A stretch of 64,000 nucleotides of DNA. It comes from Methylocapsa sp. D3K7 (GTDB lineage: Bacteria > Pseudomonadota > Alphaproteobacteria > Rhizobiales > Beijerinckiaceae). The stretch is taken from NCBI RefSeq assembly GCF_029855125.1, contig NZ_CP123229.1:496001-560000 (forward strand), written 5' to 3'. Every line of letters starts with the position of its first letter. Position 1 is the stretch's first letter. A program made the position numbers and the translations under genes. The notes under the pieces were generated by a model, which had not been told where the DNA came from, did not search any database, and worked only from the letters and a program-made list of their open reading frames with translations. Positions 28,321-39,400 of the stretch are shown in pieces.

Positions 28321-30585
28321 TTAGACTGGAATGCCCTTCGATTTCGCAAACTTCCGAAATTTGTCCCGTAACGAATGCCCCCCCTTCGCCTCGTTGATGA
28401 GGTTCAAGACAAAACTCTCCGCCTCACGCAAACGGGTTGCGAGGACCATTGCCTTCACGGGACCGATTGACGCCGCCGACATCGACAGGCCGCGATAGCC
28501 CAAGGCGAGCAGCACCATGGCTTCCAGCGGCTTGCCTCCCATTTCGCCACACAACGTCAAAGGTGTCGCGGATGCGCGTGCTGTGTCGGCGATCAGCTTC
28601 AAGGCGTGCAGGACTGGCGCCGACAGCGGATCGAACCGCGTCGCGACCCGCTTGTTGTCGCGATCCGCAGCATAAAGATATTGGATGAGGTCATTCGAGC
28701 CGACCGAAAGAAAATCAACCTGCTTGCAGGCCTCCTCAAGCTGCCAGAGCATGGAAGGCACTTCGATCATAATCCCGAGCTTGAGGCTCGAGGGCGCCGC
28801 CCGGCCATGCAAGCGCAAATGTGCGAGCTCACCCTCGACAAAGGCTTTCGCGGTTTCAAATTCTTCTAACGTTGCAATCATGGGAAACATGATTCGCATC
28901 TCGCGTCCCGAGCTTGCCCGCAATAAGCCGCGCAATTGCGAACGCAAAAGACCGGGCCGGTCGAGACCAATGCGGATGGCTCGCCAGCCAAGCGCCGGAT
29001 TTTCCTCCTCGACTTTCGCCATATACGGCAGGATCTTGTCGGAACCAATATCCAGGGTCCGGAAGGTAATGGATTTCCCGTCAACCGAATCGAGAGCTGT
29101 CCGGTAAAGGGCTTCCTGCTCGCTCATCTTTGGCAAGCGCGAGGCGAGCATAAACTGGATCTCCGTCCGGAACAGCCCGACCGACACCGCCCCCGTCTCG
29201 GCGACATGCTGGAGATCGACGACCATGCCAGCATTCATATGCAGATCGATCGCGACGCCGTCCTTGGTGACGGTGGGCACGTCGCGCAATTTATGATACT
29301 GCGCTTGCTTACGGGCGCGCAGCCGCGCCTTTTCGGCATAGGAATGCTCGACATCCGGCGATGGCCGCAAATGAACGTCGCCCGAAAGCCCATCGACGAT
29401 CAAAGCATCACCTGGCTCGACCAAATCGACGATATTGGCAACATCTCCAACAGCGGCAATGCCGAGCGCGCGAGCGACGATCGCGACATGGCTCAACGCG
29501 CCGGATTCCTCGAGAACCAATCCGCGAAGTTTTGCGCGGTCATATTCGAGGAGGGCGGCGGGCCCCATGGAGCGCGCGACAATGACCGAGTTATAAGGCA
29601 TCTCGTCATGTGTTCCGACAAATCCCTGACCCGTGAGCTGATGCAGCAAACGGTTGGCGAGGTCGTCGAGATCATGCAACCGCTCGCGTATGTAGGGCTC
29701 GGTTTGCCGCTGCAATTTGGCGCGCGTGTCGTTTTGCACGCGTTCGACCGCCGCTTCCGCCGTCAGTCCGGTCGCCACCGCTTCGCGCAACCGCCGCAAC
29801 CAGCCCCGGTCATGCGCGAAGAGCCTGAAAGTTTCCAGCACATCACGATGCTCTCCTGGACCCATGTTGCCGCGGTCGATGAGGAGATCGAGCGATCGGC
29901 GCATGGCACCAATCGCCGTATCGAGCCGTTCAATTTCCTTCTTGACGTCTTCGGCGACGAGTTGTTTGACGATGATACGCGGCTCATGCAAGACGACATG
30001 GCCAAGCCCGACGCCCTCGGCAATCGGGGTCCCCTTGAGGGCGAGCGGCCGGCGCAACGCGATGTCGCGCCCCGGCGGCGCCAGCGATTGCAACTCGCCC
30101 GACGCGATCATCTCGGCCAGCAGCATGGCCGTTGTCTGCAGCGCCTCGATTTCTTCCTCGGGATAGGCGCGGCGCGCCTTGTTTTGAACCACCAGCACGC
30201 CGAGTGTGTTGCCGCCACGCAGAATCGGCACGCCAAGGAACGAGGAATAGATTTCCTCGCCCGTTTCCGGCCGGTACATAAACGAGGGATGCAATTGCGC
30301 GTCGGCAAGCGCGAGCGGCTCGGCGGTCTCGGCGATCAAGCCGACCAGTCCTTCACCGGTGCGCAATGTGGTCAAGTGGACGGCTTCGCGATTCAACCCC
30401 TCGGTGGCATAAAGTTCGAGGCGTCCGTCGGCGCGCAGCACATAGACCGAGCAAACCTCCGCGACCATGTTCGCGGCTATATGCACGACGATCTTGTCGA
30501 GCCGCGCCTGCGGGCTGACCGGCTCGGCCATGACCTCGCGAAGGCGGCGCAGCAGCAGACGGGGACCGCCGAGCGTGCCAAACAT
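28321..30585 (-). CDS. ptsP: PEP-protein phosphotransferase, nitrogen PTS enzyme I
   Basis: A 754-residue EI-Ntr. An N-terminal GAF domain (about 1-160: VCSVYVLRADGRLELYATEG) precedes the enzyme I N-terminal helical domain. The phospho-His swivelling domain has the active His near residue 364 in GALSHVAIVARALGIAAV. The C-terminal PEP-binding barrel has FRTEIQFMLASR and LCGEMGG. It passes phosphate from PEP to NPr as part of nitrogen/potassium-linked regulation. It follows lysC on the same strand after 268 bases, an order usual in Hyphomicrobiales. Confidence 0.95.
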   Translation of the reverse strand: MFGTLGGPRLLLRRLREVMAEPVSPQARLDKIVVHIAANMVAEVCSVYVLRADGRLELYATEGLNREAVHLTTLRTGEGLVGLIAETAEPLALADAQLHPSFMYRPETGEEIYSSFLGVPILRGGNTLGVLVVQNKARRAYPEEEIEALQTTAMLLAEMIASGELQSLAPPGRDIALRRPLALKGTPIAEGVGLGHVVLHEPRIIVKQLVAEDVKKEIERLDTAIGAMRRSLDLLIDRGNMGPGEHRDVLETFRLFAHDRGWLRRLREAVATGLTAEAAVERVQNDTRAKLQRQTEPYIRERLHDLDDLANRLLHQLTGQGFVGTHDEMPYNSVIVARSMGPAALLEYDRAKLRGLVLEESGALSHVAIVARALGIAAVGDVANIVDLVEPGDALIVDGLSGDVHLRPSPDVEHSYAEKARLRARKQAQYHKLRDVPTVTKDGVAIDLHMNAGMVVDLQHVAETGAVSVGLFRTEIQFMLASRLPKMSEQEALYRTALDSVDGKSITFRTLDIGSDKILPYMAKVEEENPALGWRAIRIGLDRPGLLRSQLRGLLRASSGREMRIMFPMIATLEEFETAKAFVEGELAHLRLHGRAAPSSLKLGIMIEVPSMLWQLEEACKQVDFLSVGSNDLIQYLYAADRDNKRVATRFDPLSAPVLHALKLIADTARASATPLTLCGEMGGKPLEAMVLLALGYRGLSMSAASIGPVKAMVLATRLREAESFVLNLINEAKGGHSLRDKFRKFAKSKGIPV

Positions 30586-30853
30586 GGACGTTTCCTGCTC
30601 CGATTTCAGATTACCATCCCCGCTGGCACACCCGCTCAGCCAGGGCTAGGCCGTTAACCGGCGGCCGCTCTGCCGATTTCAAGGTTCCAGCCCCCCACAC
30701 AAAAAGCAATCCGCAGTCACTCCGCGCCTCAGGGGTGGACCACCCAACCAGACACAGAACTCCACGAAGTCTGGGCCTAATTGTCTTCCGGGGCTACCTG
30801 CAAACTCCAGACCACAGCTCAGAAATTTTTGGCGAGGCGTGTCGCGCTTTGGC

Positions 30854-32092
30854 TCAAGCTTTGTCCAGCCCATAAAGGCTGTGCAAAGTTCTTACGGCCA
30901 ATTCGGTATAAGCGGCCTCGATCAAAACCGAAAATTTAATCTCTGACGTCGTGATCGCCCGGATATTGATCCCTTTTTCAGCCAGCGCCTTAAACGCCCG
31001 CGCCGCGACGCCTGCATGACTGCGCATGCCGACACCAATCGCCGACACTTTTACGACGTCGCTTGCCCCGTGCAAGCTCGTAAAGCCGATACGTTTCTGC
31101 TCCTGAAACAAGATCGTTTGCGCCCGCTCGAAGTCGGCCGCGGATACCGTAAAGGTAAGATCGGTCACACCTGATTCTTCCGACGCCACCTGAATGATCA
31201 TGTCCACGTTGATATTGGCTTCGGCGAGCGGCATGAAAATGGCGGCCGCGACGCCGGGACTGTCCGCGACACGGCGCAATGTAAGCTGTGCCTCGTCCCG
31301 CGAGAAAGCGATCCCGGTGACCACATGGCTCTCCACTATATCCTCCTCGTCACAAATCAATGTCCCCTGATTGCTTTGGGCCGGGTCGTCGAAAGATGAC
31401 CGGACAAATGTCTTGACCCTATGCGCCATGGCAAGCTCCACCGACCGCACATGGAGAACCTTGGCCCCGAGCGAGGCCATTTCCAGCATCTCCTCGAAGG
31501 CGATGCGATCGAGCCGCCTGGCTTTCGCGACAATTCTAGGATCTGTCGTATAGACTCCATCAACATCGGTATAAATGTCGCAGCGGTCCGCTCCAAGCGC
31601 CGCCGCCACGGCCACCGCGCTTGTATCCGACCCGCCGCGCCCAAGCGTGACAATACGGCCGCTTTCCTTATGAAGGCCTTGAAAGCCGGTGATGACCGCC
31701 ACCTCACCCCGCGCCGCAAAACCATCGAGAATCGCTGTAGCACCAATATGTTGTATGCGTCCCGAGCCATGATCGTTCGATGTCAGGACCGGGATTTGCC
31801 AACCCTGCCACGAACGCGCCGGAATTCCCTGTTCCTGCAGAACGATGGCAAGGAGACCGGCCGTCACCTGCTCGCCCGAGGCAACCACGGCGTCATATTC
31901 CCGCCGGTCGTAAAGTTTTGCGGCGTCCTCGCACCACCCGACAAGCTGATTGGTCGCCCCGGCCATCGCGGAGACAACGACGGCGATGTCATGGCCAGAC
32001 AGGCGCTCCCGCGCGATGTGCCTTGCAACATTGCGAATGCGTTCTATGTTCGCGACCGATGTGCCGCCAAATTTCATCACAAGACGGGACAT
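30854..32092 (-). CDS. lysC: Aspartate kinase
   Basis: A 412-residue aspartokinase that phosphorylates aspartate, the first step to lysine, threonine and methionine. The N-terminal [13 protein letters not shown] is the ATP-binding signature, [14 protein letters not shown] [14 protein letters not shown] follows, and two C-terminal ACT domains (from about residue 265) would bind feedback inhibitors. The ATG at 32092 gives the standard N-terminus [10 protein letters not shown]; an ATG at 32143 would add 17 atypical residues. It is divergent from ubiG. Confidence 0.95.
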   Translation of the reverse strand: MSRLVMKFGGTSVANIERIRNVARHIARERLSGHDIAVVVSAMAGATNQLVGWCEDAAKLYDRREYDAVVASGEQVTAGLLAIVLQEQGIPARSWQGWQIPVLTSNDHGSGRIQHIGATAILDGFAARGEVAVITGFQGLHKESGRIVTLGRGGSDTSAVAVAAALGADRCDIYTDVDGVYTTDPRIVAKARRLDRIAFEEMLEMASLGAKVLHVRSVELAMAHRVKTFVRSSFDDPAQSNQGTLICDEEDIVESHVVTGIAFSRDEAQLTLRRVADSPGVAAAIFMPLAEANINVDMIIQVASEESGVTDLTFTVSAADFERAQTILFQEQKRIGFTSLHGASDVVKVSAIGVGMRSHAGVAARAFKALAEKGINIRAITTSEIKFSVLIEAAYTELAVRTLHSLYGLDKA

Positions 32093-32211
32093 CCGGTCGC
32101 AAACGCCTCCCTTCCGGCATCTGATTTTCGTTAAGGAAATCAACGGAGCCCGCGCGGGGCTGCCCGGCGAACATGCAAATGCCGGAACACGAAGTCAATG
32201 GGTATTCAACC

Positions 32212-32985
32212 ATGCTTAGCCAGGAAAAAAGCCGCAGCGACACGACGATCGACCCGGAGGACGTTGCCCGCTTCGACCGGCTCGCCGCGCAATGGTGGGA
32301 CAAGGACGGTCCCATGCAGGCGCTGCACAAATTCAACCCGGTCCGCATCGCCTGCCTCCGCGAGGTGCTCGGCCGCCACTTCCCGGCCGCGGACGCGCCA
32401 CGCGACTGGCGTTCCGCCCAGGCGCTCCAAGGCTTGACCATTCTCGATATCGGCTGCGGGGCCGGTATTTTGTCCGAACCCCTGGCGCGGCTCGGTGCCA
32501 GCATGACCGCGATCGACCCGGCCGTTCGCAACATCGAGGCCGCGCGGCACCATGCCGCCAAGGCTGGTCTTGGTATCGATTACCGCTGCGCGAGTGCGGA
32601 GGACCTGGTCTCCGAGGGCGCCATCTTCGACGTCGTGCTGGCGATGGAAGTCATTGAGCATGTGAGCGATGTGGGGAACTTCCTGCGCCAGGCGGGCGCG
32701 ATGGTGCGGCCTGGCGGACTGCTTGTCGCCGCTACGCTCAACCGGACCCTCAAGAGCTTCGCGCTTGCGATTGTTGGAGCCGAATATCTGTTGGGATGGG
32801 TGCCGCGAGGAACCCATAAATGGCGCCAATTCATCACCCCGCAGGAACTCGCCAAGGAGTTGCGGGCAAGCGGCTTGCACATCAAGAACGAGACGGGAGT
32901 TGCGTTTGATCCCTTAACCGGCAAATGGCAGCTCTCACACGACATGGATGTGAATTACATCATGGTTGCGAGCCGTCCGGAATGA
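32212..32985 (+). CDS. ubiG: Ubiquinone biosynthesis O-methyltransferase
   Basis: A 257-residue class I methyltransferase that performs both O-methylations of ubiquinone synthesis. N-terminal [29 protein letters not shown] is the UbiG hallmark, and SAM motif I is LDIGCGAG near residues 78-85. The ATG at 32212 matches the family N-terminus; in-frame ATGs at 32173 and 32179 would add 11 to 13 residues. It is divergent from lysC, with about 120 bases shared as promoter space. Confidence 0.94.
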   Translation: MLSQEKSRSDTTIDPEDVARFDRLAAQWWDKDGPMQALHKFNPVRIACLREVLGRHFPAADAPRDWRSAQALQGLTILDIGCGAGILSEPLARLGASMTAIDPAVRNIEAARHHAAKAGLGIDYRCASAEDLVSEGAIFDVVLAMEVIEHVSDVGNFLRQAGAMVRPGGLLVAATLNRTLKSFALAIVGAEYLLGWVPRGTHKWRQFITPQELAKELRASGLHIKNETGVAFDPLTGKWQLSHDMDVNYIMVASRPE

Positions 32986-33076
32986 TGCCGCCGTCTCTTT
33001 CCACCTGATCTCTTCGAGCTTCCATGCGCAGAGCTCTTAAACCCAACCGTGATGGAATCTCCGGAAGCCGCTACAC

Positions 33077-33586
33077 ATGATCGACAAGCAATTCGTAAAA
33101 CAGATGGCCAAATACAATCGCTGGCAAAACGCCAACCTGTACGCGTGCGGGGATGAACTTTCCGACGAGGACCGCAAAAGCGAGCTGGGCGCCTTCTTCG
33201 GTTCCATCCACGCCACGCTCAATCACTTGCTGTGGGCGGATCGCATTTGGATGCATCGTTTCGCTGGCACGGCAAAACCGTCCGAGGATATCAAGGCCTC
33301 GGTCGTGCGCATATCGAACTGGCTGGATCTCAAACAAGATCGTGAATCTCTCGATGAGGTGATCCTGCAATGGGCAGAAGGGCTCGCCGAAGAGTGGCTT
33401 GACGGTGAGCTGACCTGGTATTCAGGGGCCGCGCAAGCGGAGATCACACGTCCGAATTGGATTTTGGTCTCCCATATGTTCAATCATCAAACCCACCACC
33501 GCGGCCAGGTCCACTGCATGATCACACAATATGGCCTTAAGCCGCGCGACACGGACCTGATGATCATGCCCGTGAGCATTGATTGA
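33077..33586 (+). CDS. DinB family protein
   Basis: A 169-residue DinB four-helix-bundle protein. His residues in the usual metal-binding places are seen: HATLNHLLWADRIWMHR near residue 50, and the C-terminal HMFNHQTHHRGQVH around 132-145. Members include bacillithiol/mycothiol-type transferases and DNA-damage-induced proteins of unknown role. The function here is not known. It is followed after about 50 bases by a GNAT acetyltransferase. Confidence 0.88.
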   Translation: MIDKQFVKQMAKYNRWQNANLYACGDELSDEDRKSELGAFFGSIHATLNHLLWADRIWMHRFAGTAKPSEDIKASVVRISNWLDLKQDRESLDEVILQWAEGLAEEWLDGELTWYSGAAQAEITRPNWILVSHMFNHQTHHRGQVHCMITQYGLKPRDTDLMIMPVSID

Positions 33587-33637
33587 TTGACCAAATTTTA
33601 GCAGCGCGCGACTCCCGCGCCTATCAATGGCAAGCCG

Positions 33638-34156
33638 ATGGCGGATGTTTCCCTCACCCTCAGCCCACAAACGCCCGCCGATCTCGCGGCGATCGAAAAA
33701 CTGGACGAACGTGCCTTTGGGCCGGGACGCTTCGCCCGCTCCGCCTACCGGCTGCGCGAAGGGGTCGCGCCGGACTACAGCCTGTCCTTCGTTGCAAGGG
33801 TCGGCTCCTTGATGGTCGGCGCCAACCGGATGACGCCCATTTTTTGCGGTGAGTGCCCAGCGCTGCTGCTCGGACCTCTGACAGTCGATCCGCCATTTCG
33901 CTCGGGCGGCATTGGTGAAGAGCTGGTGATGAAATCGCTTCAAGCAGCGCGGACGGCAGGGCACCAGCTGGTCCTGCTCGTCGGTGACATGTCCTATTAC
34001 GGCAAGATGGGTTTTTTTCCGGTGCCGCCGGGCAGACTCGTTTTCGCCGGACCCGTCGATCCCGATAGGCTGCTTTATTGCGAACTCGTCGAAGGTGCCT
34101 TCGATGGGGTCAAGGGCAAGGTGTGGCGGGTGTCGCGGCAGGGAGCGGCGCGCTAA
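33638..34156 (+). CDS. GNAT family N-acetyltransferase
   Basis: A 172-residue GNAT acetyltransferase. The acetyl-CoA site is seen in LGPLTVDPPFRSGGIGEELVMKSLQAA (the PxxRxxGIG form of the Q/RxxGxG/A motif) at about 83-109. A later strand LVLLVGDMSYYGKMGF is typical of the YhbS-like subgroup. The substrate is unknown. It is close behind the DinB gene and probably co-transcribed. Confidence 0.85.
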   Translation: MADVSLTLSPQTPADLAAIEKLDERAFGPGRFARSAYRLREGVAPDYSLSFVARVGSLMVGANRMTPIFCGECPALLLGPLTVDPPFRSGGIGEELVMKSLQAARTAGHQLVLLVGDMSYYGKMGFFPVPPGRLVFAGPVDPDRLLYCELVEGAFDGVKGKVWRVSRQGAAR

Positions 34157-34212
34157 GACAATATTTGCGGCTTCAAACCATGTCGATTGACCGCCGAAAT
34201 CCGAACGATGCG

Positions 34213-36309
34213 TCAGTTATTTTTGCGGGCTCCCCCTCGCCCCTCGAACACCCAAGCCGAGATAATGCTCCCCAGCAGCGCGGCGAGGCCCAAAAATCCG
34301 ATCGCCAGCGGCATGGCGCTGACTCCCTTTACTTCGCTCGCTCCGATGCGCTTGATCGCGGCATAGCCGGCACCGCCATAAATGGGGCTGTCGCCGATCG
34401 CGGCGAGACGCGGCAACTCGACGTCGCTATTCTCCGCGTTGCCGATTCGGCGCACGGTGCCTCCCGTCGCCTCCGCCAGAGGTTTGAGTTTGTCCGGGGT
34501 CGAGACGACTTCCTGGAATTCGCGTGGATTTTCCGGGCCGACATTGGCGAGGACCGATAAGGTTCCGTCGCTGAGCCGGTAGAGGCCGAGTTCCGCGGCA
34601 TTCACGCTTGCCCGGGAAATGCCGGGCTCTCCCGGCGTTAAATTCACGCTCTCTTCGGCGCCCGAGGGGGAGGTGACAACCACCGGCGGCGTCTCTGGCT
34701 TCAGGCTTTGCCGCTCGATGTCGATGACATGCCCACGCACATTGGCACGCAAAGCCTCCTCTTCCAATTCGGGTTCCTTCATCAGCCAGTGAGCGAGCTT
34801 GCGCAGAAGATCAAGGTGCGGTCCCCCGCCTTCGAATCCGCGTGCCCAGAGCCACATCTGATCCGTGAGCAGAAGCGCAACCCGCCCCTTGCCCTCGCGC
34901 GAAAGAACCAACAGTGGCTTTCCAGCCGCCCCCGATAAAATACTGGACCCATGCGTGACCTCGGCGTTGACCTGGCGGAACCATTCGCTCCACGCGGGCG
35001 GATCCTGATTGGCTCCCGGCAGGCCGCGCGTCACCGGATGTTTGACGCCATCGCCGCTGATCGCGGCGCGGAACGCGTGTTCGGTCAGGGTTCCGTCCGG
35101 GCGCGCGGGGGCGATCCGCCCCAGGGGGGAGAAATAAAGCCCTTCCGGCTTGGCGAAATCAGGCCCCGCCGCCAACAGGAGGGCGCCGCCTTCGCGCACA
35201 TAGCGGACGATATTATCGAAATAAATCAGCGGCAGCACGCTTTGATTCGAATAGCGGTCAAAGACGATCAGGTCGAATTCCTTGATCTTCCGGCCGAAGA
35301 GATCGCTTGTCGGAAAGGCGATCAGCGACAATTCGTTGATCGGCGTTCCGTCCTGCTTTTCGGGCGGCCGCAAAATCGTGAAATGCACAAGATCGACATT
35401 GGCGTCCGACTTCAAAAGATTGCGCCACATGCGTTCGCCCGCGTGCGGCTCCCCGGAGACAAGCAGAACCTTCAATTTGTCGCGGACGCCGTCGATCGAC
35501 AGGACCACCTTATTATTGATCGCGGTTAACTCATCGGGTAACGCTTCGACCTCGATCTCGATGATATTTTGGCCGCCATGTTCGATTCGCACCGGCACGC
35601 GAATCCGTTCGCCGGGTGTAGCGTCGAGCGTGGCGATTGGGTTCCCGTCGCGGCGAATCTTGAGCGCGACGGGGTCGCTACCGTTCGCCGTATCGCTTAC
35701 CCGCAACTCGATCGTTTGATCCTTCCCGACAATGCCGAAGCGCGGCGCCTCCAAAAGCTCGATGCGCCGGTCGCGTTCACCTTCATGGCCGGTGACCAGT
35801 GCATGCAGTGGCGCCTTGAAGCCGAGCGCGTTGGCGATGCGTGGAATATCGTCGACGACGCCGTCGGTGATCATGAAAACACCGCCCAGCCGGTCCAAGG
35901 GAACATCGGCAAGCCCGGCGTTCAGCGCGGCGAAGAGCCGTGTCCCCTCCGTTTCGCTCTCCTCGCGGCTGCTCTCGATCACACGCACCTCAACATTGCC
36001 GAGCGCGTTGAGGTTTTTTTCGAGTGCGGCGCGCGCCTTTTCTGTCTGCGCAGGGCGTTCGCCAATCGTCTGACTCCCGCTTTTATCGACAACAACGGCA
36101 ACCACTTCCTTCAGCGGGTTGCGGTCTTCATGGACCAAGGATGGGCCGGTCATCGACAACAAAAGCAGGGCGAGGCCAAGCGCCCGGAGAAATGTCCCGC
36201 GTCTGCGTGTGTAAAAGCCCAAACCAACAAGGCCCAAGGCGATCACCGCCAGTCCGGCGAGAAGCGGCAAGGGCAACAGCGGCGCAAATGATAAATTAAA
36301 CTCGCTCAT
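34213..36309 (-). CDS. Membrane protein with glutamine-amidotransferase-like region
   Basis: A 698-residue protein with two N-terminal hydrophobic segments (about 8-55). It then has a von-Willebrand-like segment (EVVAVVVDKSGSQTIG, VFMITDGVVDD) with a MIDAS-type DxSGS, and a type 1 glutamine-amidotransferase-like region around 300-480. A final transmembrane helix sits near the C-terminus (MPLAIGFLGLAALLGSIISAWVF). In relatives this protein often accompanies a MoxR ATPase and DUF58/DUF4159 genes that may act in envelope assembly. None of those partners is present here. Function unknown. Confidence 0.75.
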   Translation of the reverse strand: MSEFNLSFAPLLPLPLLAGLAVIALGLVGLGFYTRRRGTFLRALGLALLLLSMTGPSLVHEDRNPLKEVVAVVVDKSGSQTIGERPAQTEKARAALEKNLNALGNVEVRVIESSREESETEGTRLFAALNAGLADVPLDRLGGVFMITDGVVDDIPRIANALGFKAPLHALVTGHEGERDRRIELLEAPRFGIVGKDQTIELRVSDTANGSDPVALKIRRDGNPIATLDATPGERIRVPVRIEHGGQNIIEIEVEALPDELTAINNKVVLSIDGVRDKLKVLLVSGEPHAGERMWRNLLKSDANVDLVHFTILRPPEKQDGTPINELSLIAFPTSDLFGRKIKEFDLIVFDRYSNQSVLPLIYFDNIVRYVREGGALLLAAGPDFAKPEGLYFSPLGRIAPARPDGTLTEHAFRAAISGDGVKHPVTRGLPGANQDPPAWSEWFRQVNAEVTHGSSILSGAAGKPLLVLSREGKGRVALLLTDQMWLWARGFEGGGPHLDLLRKLAHWLMKEPELEEEALRANVRGHVIDIERQSLKPETPPVVVTSPSGAEESVNLTPGEPGISRASVNAAELGLYRLSDGTLSVLANVGPENPREFQEVVSTPDKLKPLAEATGGTVRRIGNAENSDVELPRLAAIGDSPIYGGAGYAAIKRIGASEVKGVSAMPLAIGFLGLAALLGSIISAWVFEGRGGARKNN

Positions 36310-36492
36310 TCATCCTCAAATGCTAGCAGCCTCAAACCATTGCAATCTCAAATGCTTGCAGCTTCGAACGCTCACCGACCCGCTCGCTACGAGCTGTTGC
36401 CGGTTCTGCCCGCCCATCGGCGACCTTTACACTCCATTTCAATTTCGGCAACGTCAGGGTCAATGGTTGTGCTCACGGCTGCTTTAGACGCG

Positions 36493-39400
36493 TTATTCAT
36501 AGGCTGCGCCACGGCAAGCTTCCTCCTTTGAACGCCCGATTGCCTTGGCTGTGGATTTATGATGGCCGAAGCGCGCATAAAGGGCTGGTAAGACGAGCAA
36601 TGTGAGGAGCGTCGCACTGATCAAGCCGCCAATCACGACCGTCGCGATAGGTTTTTGTACCTCGGCACCGGTGCCGGTTGCCAAGGCCATTGGCACAAAA
36701 CCGAGCGAGGCGACGAGAGCCGTCATCGCAACTGGCCGCAACCGGGTGATAGCGCCTTGATAAATCGCGGAAAGGAAGGGCATCCCCTCCCCGATCAGCT
36801 GCTTGATGTAGCTCAGCATCACGAGACCGTTCAACACCGCCACGCCAGAGAGCGCGATAAACCCGACCGCCGCCGAAACGGAAAACGGCATGCCGCGCAG
36901 CCACAATGCAACAACGCCGCCGGTCAGGGCCAGGGGAACGGCGCTGAACACGAGGAGTCCGTCGCGCGGGCTGCCAAGAGCGGTATAGAGCAGCAGGTAG
37001 ATCAAGAAGAAGCAGCCTGGCACCACGATCATCAGACGCTGCCGTGCGGCGGCGAGATTCTCGAACTGGCCGCCCCAAGTCACCCAATATCCGGCTGGTA
37101 GTTGAATCTTTTGCGCGACTTTTCCTTGCACCTCGGCCACTAGCGAGGCAATGTCGCGGCCTCGCACATTCGCCGTGACGACGACGCGCCGCTTGCCATT
37201 TTCGCGCGAGATCTGATTTGGCCCCTCCGACATCACAAAGCGTGCGACTTGCTTGAGCAAGATCGCGGTCTCCCGCCCGTTTTGAGTCGAAGGTGGCAAT
37301 GGCACTGGCAGGTTCTTCAACGCTTCCATATTCTCGCGCAGCTGGTCATTGAGACGGACGATAATGGGGAAACGCCGGTCTCCTTCAAAGACGACACCGG
37401 CTTCGCGCCCGCCGATCGCCGCGCCGATAACATCTTGGACAGCGGATAGGCTAAGACCGAGACGGGCGATCTCCGCCTTGTCGATCTTGATCTCCAGGAA
37501 CGGAAGGCCTTCCACTTGCTCGACCTTGACATCCTCGGCACCCTGGGCGCCACGCAAGAGGGAGGCGATTTGGTTTGCAACCCGCAACATCGGCTCGAAC
37601 TCCTCGCCGAAGACCTTGATGGCAATGTCGCCGCGCACCCCCGCGATCAATTCGTTGAAACGCCACTGAATCGGCTGGGAGAATTCATAGGCATTGCCGG
37701 CCAAACCTCCCAGAGCCTCCTCTAACTGCTGCTGTAGCTCCGCCTTGGTCAGGTGCGGGTCAGGCCACTCGTTCCTCGGCTTAAACATGATGAATGTGTC
37801 CGAAGTGTTGGGAGGCATCGGATCCGTCGCCACTTCGGCCGTTCCCGTTTTTGAGAAGACGACTGCGACTTGTGGAAACCGGCGGACAGTCTTCTCGATC
37901 ATGAGCTGCATGGCTTGCGATTGGGAAAGCGACGTGCTCGGAATACGCAAGGCATTCATGGCGATATTTTTCTCATCGAGCGTCGGAATGAACTCCTGGC
38001 CAAGCCGGGTAAAGAGCAGTCCCGCAAAAATGAGCAACACCACGGCGCCAGCGATGAAGGCAGCCGGAGCATCAATGGCGCGGCGCAGCGCGGGCGCGTA
38101 GAGCGCCTTAAGCCCGCGAACGAAAACATTCTCCTTTTCCTGAATACAGCCTGTGATCGCGATGGCGATCATCGCGGGCACGAAGGTCAACGAGAGGACG
38201 AACGCAGAGGCAAGCGCGATAATGACCGTCAGTGCCATCGGTTCGAACATCTTTCCTTCGATGCCTGTGAAAGTCAGGAGCGGCACATAAACCAAAATAA
38301 TGATGGCTTGGCCGTAGACGGTAGGCTTGATCATCTCCTGCGCCGACTCGATCACAGTGCTCAGACGCTCTGCTTGAGTGAGCGGGCGTCGAGACGCGTG
38401 CTGACGGCCAGCCAAGCGTCTGAGGCTGTTCTCTGTGATGATGACGGCGCCATCGACAATGAGACCAAAATCGAGGGCGCCGAGACTCATGAGATTCGCG
38501 CTGATCTTGCCTTGGACCATTCCCGCCATGGTGAGCAGCATCGCGATCGGGATCACCAAAGCCGTGATGAACGCGGCCCGGAAGTTTCCAAGCAGCAAGA
38601 ATAGAACGAGGATGACGAGGAACGCGCCCTCGGCGAGATTTGTCGCAACCGTCTTCACGGTCGCGTCCACAAGGAGCGTACGGTTCAAAACCGTCTCGAC
38701 CTCGACGTCGGGCGGAAGCGAGCGGCTGATCTCCTTCATTTTGGCATCGACCATCGCCGATACGCTGCGGCTGTTGCCACCGATCAGCATCAACGCCGTA
38801 CCGACGACGGCCTCCTCGCCATTCTCGCTGGCGCTGCCAGTCCGCAGCTCCCGTCCGAGCTTCACCTCCGCGACATCCTTCACCCGCACGGGCACGCCGC
38901 CCCGGGTCGCAACGACGACATTGCCAATGTCCCGAATGCTTTCCAAGCGCCCGCTGGACCGCACGACAAAGGATTCGCCATTGTCCTCGAGGTAGCCGGC
39001 GCCGCGGTTCACATTGTTGCTCTCGATCGCCGTGGCGAGATCGCCGAAGGAGAGGTCAAGCCCGATGAGCTTCGCCGGGTCCGGCTGGACGTGGTATTCC
39101 TTCTGGAATCCGCCGATGGTGTCGACACCGGCAACCCCTGGGACCATTTTGAGCTGCGGACGAATGATCCAAGTCTGCACGGTACGAAGATAGGCCGTGC
39201 GTTCGAGACCAGGAGTAAGGTGCTCGCCTTCTGGTGTAATGTAGCTCCCATCGCTTTGCGACCCGGGTTTGCCATCCTTTCCCAGCGCATTCTTGTCCGG
39301 CGGCTTATAGTGGACGGTCCACATGTAAATCTCGCCAAGCCCGGTGGAGACGGGTCCCATGCGCGGCTCGGCGCCCGGCGGCAGATTCACCTTGGCCTCG

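Noticed and set aside
28936..30657. 573-codon open frame opposite ptsP
   Set aside because: Antisense to an unmistakable EI-Ntr; Arg/Asp/His-rich composition is typical of a shadow frame.
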